Shown here in pieces: positions 24,395-34,600 of a stretch of 64,000 nt of DNA (positions are counted from its first letter, which is position 1; every line of letters starts with the position of its first letter). Under the pieces are notes generated by a model. The model saw nothing but the letters and a program-made list of their open reading frames with translations, did not search any database and was not told where the DNA came from. A program made the position numbers and the translations under genes. The stretch comes from Cereibacter sphaeroides (GTDB taxonomy: Bacteria; Pseudomonadota; Alphaproteobacteria; Rhodobacterales; Rhodobacteraceae): assembly GCA_003243455.1 (NCBI GenBank), contig QFQS01000002.1, forward strand, positions 372,001 through 436,000. The letters run 5' to 3'.

Positions 24395-25725
24395 GCGATT
24401 GCTCCTTCGCCTTCGGATTTCACCCATATCAACAGCAAAAGACCGATCAGGAACATCACGATCAGCGGCGTGATCCCCCATTGCTGGCTGCCGGTCAGCC
24501 CGGTGACGACGGCAATCGACAACGGCGCGAGGAAAGATGTCGCCTTGCCCGCCAGCGCATAGATGCCGAATGCCTCGGTAATGCGGGCCGGATCGGCCTG
24601 GCGCACCATCATCGTGCGACTGGCGGTCTGCAACGACGCACCCGCCGCACCGATCACGCAGCCGATCAGGTAAAAGACGATGTCGGGCCAGCTGCTTTCG
24701 GCCGCCACGGCCACCCCCAGCACGGATGTACGAGAGACATAGACCACGGCCACAGCGACAAGTGTCAGCAGGATCAGGCTGACCACGATCACCGGACGCG
24801 GGCCGAACCGGCTGTCGGCCCTGCCGCCCGCCCAGGCAAAGATCGCGCCAGTGATCGCGGCGAGAATACCAAAGACGCCCACCTGCGTGACGCTCCACCC
24901 CAGCACGCCCGCCGCATAGATGCCGCCGAAGGTGTAGATGCCGTTCAGCGCATCGCGATAGAACATCGAGGACAGGAGATAGGCCGACAGGCTTTGCCGT
25001 TTCGGCAGGCTGCGCAGCGTCGCCTTCAACTCTGGCCAGGCGCGCCTCGCGGCCTGCGCCACGCTAAGACCCTCGCGCTTCGGTTCCCTGACCCACAGGA
25101 AGAACGGGATCATGAAGATCACATACCAGATCGCCGTGAACGGCCCGACCGAGCGGGTGCCCTCGCGCGTCGCGGGGTCCAGCCCGAACAGCGGTTCGAT
25201 CCCGATCAGCGTCTTGCCTGTTGCGCCTTCTGCCAGAAACAGCAGCATCAGGATCAGCGCGATCACCCCACCCAGATAGCCGAAAGCCCAGCCCGAGCCA
25301 GAGATGCGACCCATTTCCTCGCGCGTGCCCATGTCGGGCAGCATCGCGTTGATGAAGGTCGTCGCGAATTCCATCCCGATCAGGCCGATCCCGAAAGAGA
25401 TCATCACGAACCACAGGTTGACATCGCCGGGCACGGCGTACCAAAGACCCCAGGCGCCCAGCACATACATCAGCGAAAACAGCAGGATGAACCCCATCCG
25501 GCGGCCCGTGCCATCGGCCACGGCCCCGAGCAAAGGCGAGAGGATCGCGATGATCAGTCCGGCTGCACCGATGCCATAGCCCCAGACGGTCTGCGCCGTG
25601 GTGCCGTCGCCAAGGATGCTGGCGATATAGGGGGCAAAGATGAAGGTCAGCAGCAGCGTGCTGTAGGGCTGGCTGGCCCAGTCAAAGAACCACCAGCCCC
25701 AGATGCGACGTTGCGCCGTGGTCAT
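24391..25725 (-). CDS. MFS transporter, UMF1/Atg22-like family
   Basis: The 444-residue protein has 12 predicted membrane helices and the Atg22-like start (WGWWFFDWASQPYSTLLLTF). Helix pairs are split by a cytoplasmic loop with REPKREG in the middle. Vacuolar Atg22 exports amino acids; bacterial members are mostly of unknown substrate. The ATG at 25725 follows a poor ribosome site; an upstream extension of 19 codons lacks family-like sequence. It is first in a run with mepA and the phytase-like gene. Confidence 0.87.
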   Translation of the reverse strand: MTTAQRRIWGWWFFDWASQPYSTLLLTFIFAPYIASILGDGTTAQTVWGYGIGAAGLIIAILSPLLGAVADGTGRRMGFILLFSLMYVLGAWGLWYAVPGDVNLWFVMISFGIGLIGMEFATTFINAMLPDMGTREEMGRISGSGWAFGYLGGVIALILMLLFLAEGATGKTLIGIEPLFGLDPATREGTRSVGPFTAIWYVIFMIPFFLWVREPKREGLSVAQAARRAWPELKATLRSLPKRQSLSAYLLSSMFYRDALNGIYTFGGIYAAGVLGWSVTQVGVFGILAAITGAIFAWAGGRADSRFGPRPVIVVSLILLTLVAVAVVYVSRTSVLGVAVAAESSWPDIVFYLIGCVIGAAGASLQTASRTMMVRQADPARITEAFGIYALAGKATSFLAPLSIAVVTGLTGSQQWGITPLIVMFLIGLLLLIWVKSEGEGAIA

Positions 25726-25791
25726 TCCGCCCGCCTCTTGCTGCTCAAGCGAGAGTGAACAGCGAAACCCCCACGGGCGCAACCCCGCGCC

Positions 25792-26322
25792 TTAGCGCGC
25801 GGGCGGCCATGGGCGGGTGGCATCCGCCTCGATCCAGGCCTGCACCCATTCGGGCAGGGCGGGGCTTTCTATGTCCTGGCCCAAAGCCTCCATCACACGG
25901 GCAGGGGACACGATACCCTCTTTCGAGGTGACGGCGCTGCGCAGCAACATCTGGCTGGTGCATTCGCCGCCCTTCCACATGCTTTGCTCCATGTAGAAGA
26001 ACCGGGCATCCCACCCCACGCAGCGGCTGCGCATCTGAACCACATCCCACATCAGCACACGCCGGCGGTAGCGGGTCGAGGCACCGGCCACCGCCATGCC
26101 CCAGCCCCTGGCGCGCACCGCTTTAGTCAGACCGGTGCGAATGCCCAAAGGCACGCGGCCAAGGTCATACAGGGTCAGTGTCCGGCCGTTGTTCAGCTCT
26201 CGCCACGGGTCGATGTCCTGCGGCCAGCAGCGGTGGTGCGAGACATGCGTGTCGGTAAGACCCAGCGGCGCGGCGCGCCTTGCCAGCCGCAATTCGCGCA
26301 AGAGCCGAAGATAGGGATACAT
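25792..26322 (-). CDS. Hotdog-fold acyl-CoA thioesterase, THEM6-like
   Basis: The 176-residue protein has the hotdog start DPWRELNNGRTLTLYDLGR, where an Asn replaces the usual Asp/His dyad neighbourhood as in the 4HBT-like THEM6 group. It continues with RYRRRVLMWDVVQMRSRCVGWD. Substrates are probably acyl-CoA esters. The ATG at 26322 is chosen because the upstream open frame has no homologous-looking sequence. It is monocistronic, 66 bases from the MFS start, and divergent from yggT. Confidence 0.75.
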   Translation of the reverse strand: MYPYLRLLRELRLARRAAPLGLTDTHVSHHRCWPQDIDPWRELNNGRTLTLYDLGRVPLGIRTGLTKAVRARGWGMAVAGASTRYRRRVLMWDVVQMRSRCVGWDARFFYMEQSMWKGGECTSQMLLRSAVTSKEGIVSPARVMEALGQDIESPALPEWVQAWIEADATRPWPPAR

Positions 26323-26449
26323 GGTCGCAACTCCTTCGCCACCTCGGATGCCGCGATGCAGCATCACGGTCAAGAGAAACGCTGCGGAAGAGGTTGTCTT
26401 GGCCCTTCGCGGCAGATACCTCTGGCCAAACCGGCCCAAAGGACCACCC

Positions 26450-26737
26450 ATGACCTCGCTTCTGCAAATCCTGCTGCTGATCATTGACCTGGCGCGCTAT
26501 ATCGTCATCGCGCATATCATCATGAGCTGGCTGATCAATTTCCAGGTGCTGAACCTGCGCCAGCCGCTGGTCGCGCAGATATGGGATCTGCTGAGCCGCA
26601 CGCTGGAGCCTATCTATTCCCGCGTGCGCCAGATTCTGCCGCGCATGTCGGGTATCGACCTTGCACCGCTGGTGGTCCTGCTGATCCTGATCGGTCTTCG
26701 CATCGTCCTGATGAACAACGCCGCGATGTTCTACTGA
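26450..26737 (+). CDS. YggT-family membrane protein
   Basis: The 95-residue protein has two hydrophobic stretches (LLQILLLIIDLARYIVIAHI and LVVLLILIGLRIVLM) flanking the polar YggT signature (LSRTLEPIYSRVRQILPRMSGID). YggT proteins are inner-membrane proteins linked to division-site and osmotic phenotypes in other bacteria. It ends 4 bases before recQ, so the two are co-transcribed. Confidence 0.88.
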   Translation: MTSLLQILLLIIDLARYIVIAHIIMSWLINFQVLNLRQPLVAQIWDLLSRTLEPIYSRVRQILPRMSGIDLAPLVVLLILIGLRIVLMNNAAMFY

Positions 26738-26741
26738 GCTG

Positions 26742-28790
26742 ATGCCCGATCCGGCCGAGCTTCTGCATACCGTTTTCGGTTTCCCCGAGTTTCGTCCGGG
26801 ACAGGCCGAAATCGTGGAGGCCGTGCTGGCTGGTCAGAACACGCTTGCGATCATGCCGACCGGTGGCGGCAAGTCGCTGTGCTTTCAACTGCCGGCATTG
26901 TGCCGGGAGGGCGTCACCGTCGTCGTTTCGCCGCTGATCGCCCTGATGCGCGATCAGGTGCGCGCCCTGCGCGCGGCGGGGGTCGAAGCAGGCGCGCTGA
27001 CCTCGGGCAATACCGAGGAAGAGACCGAGGCGGTGTTCCAGGCGCTGGACGATGGCCGCCTGAAACTGCTCTACCTCGCGCCGGAAAGGCTGGCGTCGGC
27101 GGCGACCACGCAGATGCTGCGCCGGATACGCACCAGCCTTATTGCGGTGGATGAGGCGCATTGTGTCAGTCAATGGGGCCACGACTTCCGCCCCGACTAT
27201 CTGCGCATCGGCGCGCTGCGCCGCACTTTGAACGTGCCACTGGCCGCCTTTACCGCGACGGCTGATGAAGAAACGCGAGCCGAGATTGTCACACGACTAT
27301 TCGACGGTGAGGCGCCGGCCATTTTTCTGCGTGGCTTCGACCGGCCGAACCTTCGGCTGGCTTTCGCGGTCAAGGACACGCCGCGCCAGCAGATCCTCTC
27401 CTTCGCCGCCGCGCGAAAGGGTCAGTCGGGCATCGTCTACACGGCCACCCGCGCGCGGACCGAGACGCTTTCGGCGGCGCTGGCAGAGGCCGGGCACAGC
27501 AGCTGCCACTATCACGGCGGCATGGACGCCGAGGATCGCCGCCGGGTGGAGGTGCGGTTCCAGCAGGAAGACGGGCTGATCGTCGTCGCCACCATCGCCT
27601 TCGGCATGGGGATCGACAAACCCGATATCCGCTGGGTCGCCCATGCCGACCTGCCGAAGTCGGTCGAGGGCTATTATCAGGAGATCGGGCGCGCAGGTCG
27701 CGACGGCGCCCCCGCCGATACGCTGACCCTCTACGGCCCCGACGACATTCGCCTGCGCCGCAGCCAGATCGACGAAAGCCCCGCCCCGCCTGAACGCCGC
27801 GCCGCCGACCATGCCCGGCTGAACGCTCTGCTGGGTCTGGCCGAGGCGGCAAGCTGCCGCCGTCAGGTGCTGCTCGGATATTTCGGTGAACAGTCCGAAC
27901 CCTGCGGCAACTGCGATTTGTGTGAGGCCCCGGCGCTGCTCTTTGATGCGACCGATGCCGTCAGAAAGGCCCTATCGGCCATCCTGCGCACGGGTGAGTG
28001 GTTCGGCGCCGGCCACCTGATCGACATCCTGACCGGCAATTCCACCGCCAAGGTGCGCGAGCGCGGCCACGACCAACTGCCGACCTTCGCCGTCGGGCGT
28101 GACCTGTCCAAGGCCACATGGGGCGGGGTCTTTCGCCAGATGATGGGCCGCGACCTTGTCCGCCCCGACCCCGACCGCCACGGTGCCCTGCGCATGACCG
28201 ACGCCGCGCGCCCGATCCTGCGGGGCGAGGCGCAGATCACCTTGCGGCAGGACACGCTGCGCACCAAACCTGAGCGCGCCGAAGCAAAGGCGATGGTGGC
28301 GGACGAGGATGCGCCGCTGCTGGCCGCGCTCAAGGCGCGCCGCCGTGCGCTGGCCGAGGCGGCGGGCGTTCCGGCCTATATCGTCTTTCCCGACCGCACC
28401 CTGATCGAGATGGCCGAGCGTCGGCCACAGACGCTGGACCAGATGGCGCAGATCACCGGCGTTGGGGCGAAGAAGCTGGAAAGCTTCGGTGCCGAGTTCC
28501 TGTCGGTCATCACAGGCGCAGCTCCGGTTCCGCTGCATCCCCAGCGGATGCGGCTTGCGGGGCGCGAGGCGGGCGAGGTTTTCGACCGACTTTGTGAGAC
28601 CCAGTTGCGCCTTGCGCGCGGCGAGGATGGCACCGGCAAGCCGCTCAGCTGCTCGCAATCCGAACTGCGAAAGATCGCCGAGGCGCGGCCTTCGACCCTG
28701 TCGGAACTCGACCGCGTGGGCTGCCTTGGCCCGCAAAAGATCGACCGCTTCGGTGCGGCCTTCCTGCAGGTGCTGGACGACGTCCGCTAG
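26742..28790 (+). CDS. recQ: ATP-dependent DNA helicase RecQ with two HRDC domains
   Basis: The 682-residue protein has superfamily-2 helicase motifs I (MPTGGGKSLCFQLP), II (DEAHCVSQWGHDFRPDYL) and VI (QEIGRAGRDG), and the zinc-binding RQC cysteines CRR...CGNCDLC near residues 370-395. Two HRDC domains follow (about 525-590 and 605-680), so it is longer than the 609-residue E. coli RecQ, which has one. RecQ unwinds recombination and stalled-fork intermediates 3'-5'. It follows yggT directly. Confidence 0.96.
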   Translation: MPDPAELLHTVFGFPEFRPGQAEIVEAVLAGQNTLAIMPTGGGKSLCFQLPALCREGVTVVVSPLIALMRDQVRALRAAGVEAGALTSGNTEEETEAVFQALDDGRLKLLYLAPERLASAATTQMLRRIRTSLIAVDEAHCVSQWGHDFRPDYLRIGALRRTLNVPLAAFTATADEETRAEIVTRLFDGEAPAIFLRGFDRPNLRLAFAVKDTPRQQILSFAAARKGQSGIVYTATRARTETLSAALAEAGHSSCHYHGGMDAEDRRRVEVRFQQEDGLIVVATIAFGMGIDKPDIRWVAHADLPKSVEGYYQEIGRAGRDGAPADTLTLYGPDDIRLRRSQIDESPAPPERRAADHARLNALLGLAEAASCRRQVLLGYFGEQSEPCGNCDLCEAPALLFDATDAVRKALSAILRTGEWFGAGHLIDILTGNSTAKVRERGHDQLPTFAVGRDLSKATWGGVFRQMMGRDLVRPDPDRHGALRMTDAARPILRGEAQITLRQDTLRTKPERAEAKAMVADEDAPLLAALKARRRALAEAAGVPAYIVFPDRTLIEMAERRPQTLDQMAQITGVGAKKLESFGAEFLSVITGAAPVPLHPQRMRLAGREAGEVFDRLCETQLRLARGEDGTGKPLSCSQSELRKIAEARPSTLSELDRVGCLGPQKIDRFGAAFLQVLDDVR

Positions 28791-28851
28791 GCGGAGCGCG
28801 CTGGCGCGCGCAAGCCTTTTGCCTCGGGCGCGCTGCCGCACGCCCTCAAGG

Positions 28852-28873
28852 TGCCTCCGGCGGGGGATATTTT
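28852..28873 (+). repeat. Short dispersed repeat, copy 2
   Basis: TGCCTCCGGCGGGGGATATTTT lies after recQ, before the convergent histidine kinase. It matches copy 1 at 10917-10936 except for one extra G. It follows a GC-rich hairpin region at about 28798-28820. Confidence 0.6.
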
Positions 28874-28902
28874 CGGAACAGGAGATGGGGCAGGTCGGGC
28901 TA

Positions 28903-31443
28903 TCAGCCCTCGGCCAGTGCGGTTTCCGCAACCGGTCTTGCGGTTTTGGGGCAGAACTCCTCGATCACCTCGGTAATCGCGTTCTTCCGCAGCGGTTTGG
29001 TCATGTAGCGATCCATCCCCGCGGCCAGCAGACCCGCTCCATCACCATCCATGGCATGGGCGGTCAGGGCGATGATGGGCACATGTCCGCCCAGATGTTC
29101 CTCCATCGCGCGGATCGTCCGCGTCGCCTCGCGCCCGTCCATTTCGGGCATCGACACATCCATGAAGATCAGGTCGGGCTTCCAGTCCTGCCAGCTCTCC
29201 ACCGCCTCGCGTCCGTTGCCTGCGAAGCGCAGGTCGATGTCCAGGTCGCGCACCATCTTGCCGAAGACAAGCTGGTTGGTCCGGTTGTCCTCGGCCGCCA
29301 GGACCCGCATCCGCCGTCCGGGCTGTGCGGGTGGCTCTGCCTCTTCCGGTGCCGCCGGTGCGGAAAGCGATTGCAGGCGGCGATAAAGCTCTGACCGCAG
29401 GATCGGCTTCTGCAGGATCGCCGCCAGCAGCCCGGCTTCCGGCGCATCGCGGGCCACCGCAGGGTTCGAGGACAAGAGCACGATCGGCAACTCATGTCCG
29501 GCCTCGCGCGTTTCAACGGCCAAATCCAGACCGTCCATCTCGGGCATGTCGTGATCGGTCAGAAGCACGTCGAACGCCCCCTTTGCCAGCGCTGCCAGAG
29601 CCTCGGACCCCGACCGGCACAGCACCACCTCGATGCCATAGGCGACAAGCTGACGTTCAAGGATGGTGCGGTTGATGAACTGATCATCGACCACCAGCGC
29701 GCGCGACAGCCGGATCGGCACCATCGCCACGCCGGCATCCTCGGACACCGGCAGCGACAGGCGGAAGCCAAAACTCGAGCCGCGCCCCAGTTCGCTGTCC
29801 ACCCAGACCGCGCCGCCCATGCGTTCGATCAGCCGCTGGGTGATGGCAAGGCCAAGCCCGGTCCCCTCGAACTTGCGGTTCGCGGCATCCTCCACCTGGT
29901 TGAACTCGCCGAAGATGTGCTCCAGATGCTCGGGCGCGATGCCGATGCCGGTGTCCTCGACCGTGATGTGCAGATGCTGCCGCCCCGGTTCGGCCTCGAT
30001 CCCCACGACCCGGACCAGCACATGGCCCGTGTCCGTGAACTTCACCGCATTGCCCATCAGGTTGGTCAGCACCTGCCGCAGCCGCACCGGATCGCCGACA
30101 TAGCGCGTGGGCAGGAACATGTCGAAGTCGATCATCAGGTCGATCCCCTTCGCGCGCGCCTTTGGCTGCAGCAGCATCGCGACCTCATGGATCGTGCGCT
30201 CCATGTCGAAGGCCTCAGGGTGCAGGGTCAGCCGCTCGGCCTCGATCTTGGAATAGTCGAGGATGTCATTGATGATGACCAGCAGCGCCTCGCCCGAAGA
30301 CTTGATCGTCTCGGCGAACAGGCGCTGCTCCTCGGTCAGCGTGGTGTCGCACAACAGTTCCGCCATCCCCACCACCCCGTTCATCGGCGTCCTGATCTCA
30401 TGGCTCATATTGGCGAGGAACGCCGACTTGGCGCGGTTTGCGGCCTCTGCCGCGGCGCGCGCCGTTTCCAGCGCGGCCTGCTGTTCCTTGGCGCCGGTGA
30501 TGTCCACACGCAGACCCACGCGGCCGCCATCGGGAGTCGGATGGTCATGCACGCGCAACCAGCGTCCGTCGCGCAATTGCTGATCATGCACTCCGTCCGA
30601 GGCGCGGTGCTGCGCCAGCCGTTCGGTCAGCCATTCCTCTTCGCGCCCCACGGCATCGGCGTGCTGGCCGTTCGCAAGACCTGCTCGCAGAATATCCTCG
30701 AACTGTGCGCCAGGGATCATGGCTGGCGCCGATTCCGGGTAGATATCGCGGTAGCGCTGATTGCAGGTCAAAAGCCGCTCCTCCTTGTCGTAAAGCACAA
30801 AGCCGTCGGGGATCGCCTCGATCGCCGCCCAGATCCGCATTTCTTCCGTGATGTCGAGCGCCAGCGTCACCATGTCACCGTCGCGGCCGCGCCGGTCGAC
30901 CATGCGCACCCAGGTATTGCCTGCGAATTTCAGCACGATCGGTTCGATCGGGTCGCTGTCCCAGCGGGACAGCATCATGTCCATCCATTCCATGACCGAC
31001 CGGTCGCCAAGGTCGATCTGGCCGCTTTCCGCCGCACCGCGCATGATCACATCATAGCCGACACCGGCCACGACCGGCTGGCCCTTGAAGATCCCGGAAT
31101 AGGCGTTGTTGGCGACAACCAGCCGCTGCTCCTGATCGAAAACCGCAAAGCCGTCCTTGATCGTGTCGATGGAATCCCACAGCCGCCGCTCTGCCATGAC
31201 GGCGGCGGTATGCGCGCGCGCCAGATCGGTCAGGAACTGGCTGTTCTGGCCCTTCAGCGCCTCGGCTTCGGAGAGCGCCACGCGCACCACCTGGCGCTGC
31301 TCCACGATCTGGTCGGACAGGGATCGGGCATGCAGGGCAAGCTTTTCGTTCGCCGCAAACAACTCGCGTTGCTTCTGTTCCAGCAGCCGTTCCGCGGCCA
31401 GCCTGCCCCGCCGTTCTTTCGCAAGTCGTTCCGCGATATCCAT
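28903..31443 (-). CDS. Hybrid sensor histidine kinase with two PAS and two receiver domains
   Basis: The 846-residue protein has an N-terminal coiled coil, two PAS-type domains (TIKDGFAVFD... and AIPDGFVLYDKEER...), a HisKA domain with phospho-acceptor His348 in MSHEIRTP, and an HATPase domain (GNAVKFTDTG, TGIGIAPEHL, GTGLGLAI). Two receivers follow, with VLLTDHDMPEMDG and LIFMDVSMPEMDG. No membrane helix is visible, so it is cytoplasmic. Signal and output partner are not encoded nearby. It is divergent from the macroglobulin gene. Confidence 0.93.
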   Translation of the reverse strand: MDIAERLAKERRGRLAAERLLEQKQRELFAANEKLALHARSLSDQIVEQRQVVRVALSEAEALKGQNSQFLTDLARAHTAAVMAERRLWDSIDTIKDGFAVFDQEQRLVVANNAYSGIFKGQPVVAGVGYDVIMRGAAESGQIDLGDRSVMEWMDMMLSRWDSDPIEPIVLKFAGNTWVRMVDRRGRDGDMVTLALDITEEMRIWAAIEAIPDGFVLYDKEERLLTCNQRYRDIYPESAPAMIPGAQFEDILRAGLANGQHADAVGREEEWLTERLAQHRASDGVHDQQLRDGRWLRVHDHPTPDGGRVGLRVDITGAKEQQAALETARAAAEAANRAKSAFLANMSHEIRTPMNGVVGMAELLCDTTLTEEQRLFAETIKSSGEALLVIINDILDYSKIEAERLTLHPEAFDMERTIHEVAMLLQPKARAKGIDLMIDFDMFLPTRYVGDPVRLRQVLTNLMGNAVKFTDTGHVLVRVVGIEAEPGRQHLHITVEDTGIGIAPEHLEHIFGEFNQVEDAANRKFEGTGLGLAITQRLIERMGGAVWVDSELGRGSSFGFRLSLPVSEDAGVAMVPIRLSRALVVDDQFINRTILERQLVAYGIEVVLCRSGSEALAALAKGAFDVLLTDHDMPEMDGLDLAVETREAGHELPIVLLSSNPAVARDAPEAGLLAAILQKPILRSELYRRLQSLSAPAAPEEAEPPAQPGRRMRVLAAEDNRTNQLVFGKMVRDLDIDLRFAGNGREAVESWQDWKPDLIFMDVSMPEMDGREATRTIRAMEEHLGGHVPIIALTAHAMDGDGAGLLAAGMDRYMTKPLRKNAITEVIEEFCPKTARPVAETALAEG

Positions 31444-31603
31444 TAGACGCCCTGACGAAATTCACCGGCCCCTTCTGAACCGGCATGGCGGTCAGACTGG
31501 GTGAACAAAGTGAACCCGCGCTTAACGCCGGCAGGCCCGCCCGTGCTTGCAACAGCCCCATGCGACATGCCACCATGACGCCATTCGAGTGGGAGGGATT
31601 TTC

Positions 31604-34600
31604 ATGCGTGCCTTGGCCCGGACAATGCTGGCTGCCGGTCTTGTGATTTTGTCGCTGACCGGGGTGACAAGCGCGCAGCAATCGCCCGTCCCAGATCGCC
31701 GGTTTGTTCTGCTGGAGAATACCGACCTGCCCGGCGGCGATCTTCAGACCATCCTCGATACCACCGTCGAGGCCTGCGAGCGCGCCTGTCTGGCCAATGA
31801 CCGCTGCACCGCGCTGACCTTCAACAGCCGGAACGGATCCTGTTTTCCCAAGGCTGGCTCGGGCGAACCTGCGCCCTATGCCGGTGCCTATTCCGGCTAT
31901 GTTCTGACCACCGATCCGGCGGTTCTGGCCGAGGCGCCGCAGCGCCGGGCGGAACTGACCTTCCTGGGCGACTATGACATCGGTCAGGCCCGTGCGCAGG
32001 CCGAAGGTCTGGCGAATGCCCATGTGACCGGCACGTTCACAGCCGAAGAGCATCTGCAATCGGCAGCAGAGGCCGAGGCGCAGGGCAATTATGCCGATGC
32101 GGCCTCTTACGTCGGTGCCGCGCTGAACCTGACCGATTCGCCCGATGGCTGGGCCGAGTATGCGCGGTTGCTGTTCGAGGCGGGCCGCCCCGACAGCCAG
32201 TATCAGCGCAGCTATCGCGACGGCGCGCTGTCGGCCTCGATCAACGCTTATCTGCGCTCGGCCAATCCCGGCCAGCGGCACACCGCGCTGGTCATCATGG
32301 GGCAGGCGCTGGAAAGCATCGACCGGGGCCGCGACACGGTGCAGGCGCTGCGTCTGGCGCAAGCGATCCAGCCGCGCGACGACACGGCGGCGATGCTGGA
32401 TGACGCCATCGGCAAATACGGCTTCCGCATTACCGAGACCGAGGTGCAAAGCGACAGCGCGAGGCCCCGCATCTGCGCCACCTTCTCCGAGGATCTGGCC
32501 GACAAGGGGGTGGACTATTCGACCTTCGTGCAACTCACCGAACCCGGCCTGACCGTCGACAAGGGCGGCTGGCGTCAGCTTTGCGTCGAAGGTGTTCAGC
32601 ACGGATCACGCTATGCCGTGACCTTCCGCGAAGGCATGCCCGCCGCCGATGGCCAGACGCTGGCCAAGTCCACGACGATCACGCAGTATGTCCGCGACCG
32701 CAAGGCACAGGCCCGTTTTCCCGGACGCACCTATGTTCTGCCCCGAGCGGGCGGCGCCTCGATCCCCGTGCAGACCGTCAATACCCGGACTCTTGACCTG
32801 ACGCTGTATGCCGTGTCCGACCGCAACATGCTGCGCGCGATACAGGATGGCTATTTCTCGGAACCGATGCAGGCCTATTCCGAGGAAAGCTTCACCGGAA
32901 GCGTTGGCGCGGAACTCTGGAGCGGCACGGCAGACGTGGGCATGGAGGTCAACCGCGACGTCACCACCCGCCTGCCGATGGATGAGGCGATCAAGGGCCT
33001 GCCCGCGGGCATCTATGCCCTGCGCGCCGCCGCACCGGGCAATGATCCCTATGACATCGCGCCCGCCTGGCAATGGTTCGTCCTGTCCGATCTGGGCGTC
33101 ACCACCATGTCGGGCGTGGACGGCCTGCACGTCTTTGTCCGCAGCCTTGCCGATGCCAGCGCCAAGGCGGGCGTCTCGGTCGATCTGATCAGCCGTGCCA
33201 ACGCGATCCTTGGCACGGCAACGACCGACGATCAGGGCTACGCCCGTTTCGACGCTGGTCTTACGCGCGGCACCGGCGGTTCTGCCCCCGCGCTGGTCAC
33301 GCTGCGCGACGGCCAGAACGACATGGCCTTCCTGTCGCTGACAGACCCCGAGTTCGACCTGTCCGACCGTGGCGTCGAGGGCCGCGAAACCGCCGGCCCG
33401 GTCGATGTGTTCCTGACCACCGACCGAGGCGCTTACCGCGCGGGCGAAACCGTTTACGCCACCGCCCTGACCCGCGACAGCGAGGCGGCGGCGGTCGAAG
33501 ACCTGCCCCTGACAGCCATCCTGAAACGCCCCGATGGTCTGGAGTATTCCCGCGCGCTGGCCGATGACGCGGGCGCGGGCGGTCATGTCTTCACAATGCC
33601 CGTCGCCGGTTCCGCCCCGCGCGGCGTCTGGCGGATCGAGGTCTATGCCGACCTTGATGCCGACCCTTTGTCGGCCAGGACATTCCTCGTCGAGGATTTC
33701 CTGCCCGAACGCATCGACTTCACGCTGGGGCTGGCGGAGATGCCGCTGCGCCTTGGCGATATGGCCGATCTGTCGGTCGATGCCCGCTATCTGTTCGGCG
33801 CACCGGGCGCGGATCTGGCGATCGAGGGCGAGGTGCTGCTGCGCGCCGCTGCTGGCCTGACCGCCTTCCCCGGTTATGTCTTCGGCCTGCAGAATCAGCC
33901 TTTCTCGGCCCAAATGGCCCCCCTTGACAGCGACCTGCGCACCAATACCGAAGGTCTGGCGACCATCCCCGTCGCCCTGCCCGACGTCGCCGACCCCGCC
34001 CGCCCGCTGGAGGCCCGCTTTACCGTTCGCGTGGCCGAGGGTTCGGGGCGCCCGGTCGAGCGTGAGATCATCCGCCCGCTGGAACCGACAGCGCCCATGA
34101 TCGGCATCAAGCCCCTGTTCGATGGCACCCTGTCGCAAGGTGCAGAAGCCAAGTTCAACCTGATCGCGGTCGGCCCCGGCGATCAGCCGGTTCCGGCAAA
34201 GGTCAAATGGGAGCTGACGCGGATCGACACAGATTACCAATGGTATCAGCAGTTCGGCCAATGGCAGTGGGAACCCGTCACCACACGCACCCGCGTTGCC
34301 GAAGGCACTGCCGATCTGACGACAGCCCCCACAGAAATCGCGGCCCAGGTCGAATGGGGCGAGTTCGAACTGGCGGTCGAGCGCTCCGATGGCGACTTTG
34401 CCGCGTCCTCCACCCGCTTCTCGGCGGGCTGGTATGGCGCCGCCGATGCCACCAGCACGCCCGACACGCTGGAACTGTCGCTGGACAAACCCGCCTATCG
34501 TCCGGGCGAGACAGCAAAGCTGCGCATCGTTCCCCGAGCCGCCGGAACCGCGCTTGTCACCGTTCTGTCCAACCGCCTGATCGCCATGAAGGCCGTCCCG

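Noticed and set aside
29494..31446. A 650-codon open frame opposite the hybrid histidine kinase
   Set aside because: The minus strand has PAS, HisKA, HATPase and receiver motifs. The opposite frame has only the low-complexity composition expected of an antisense GC-rich frame.
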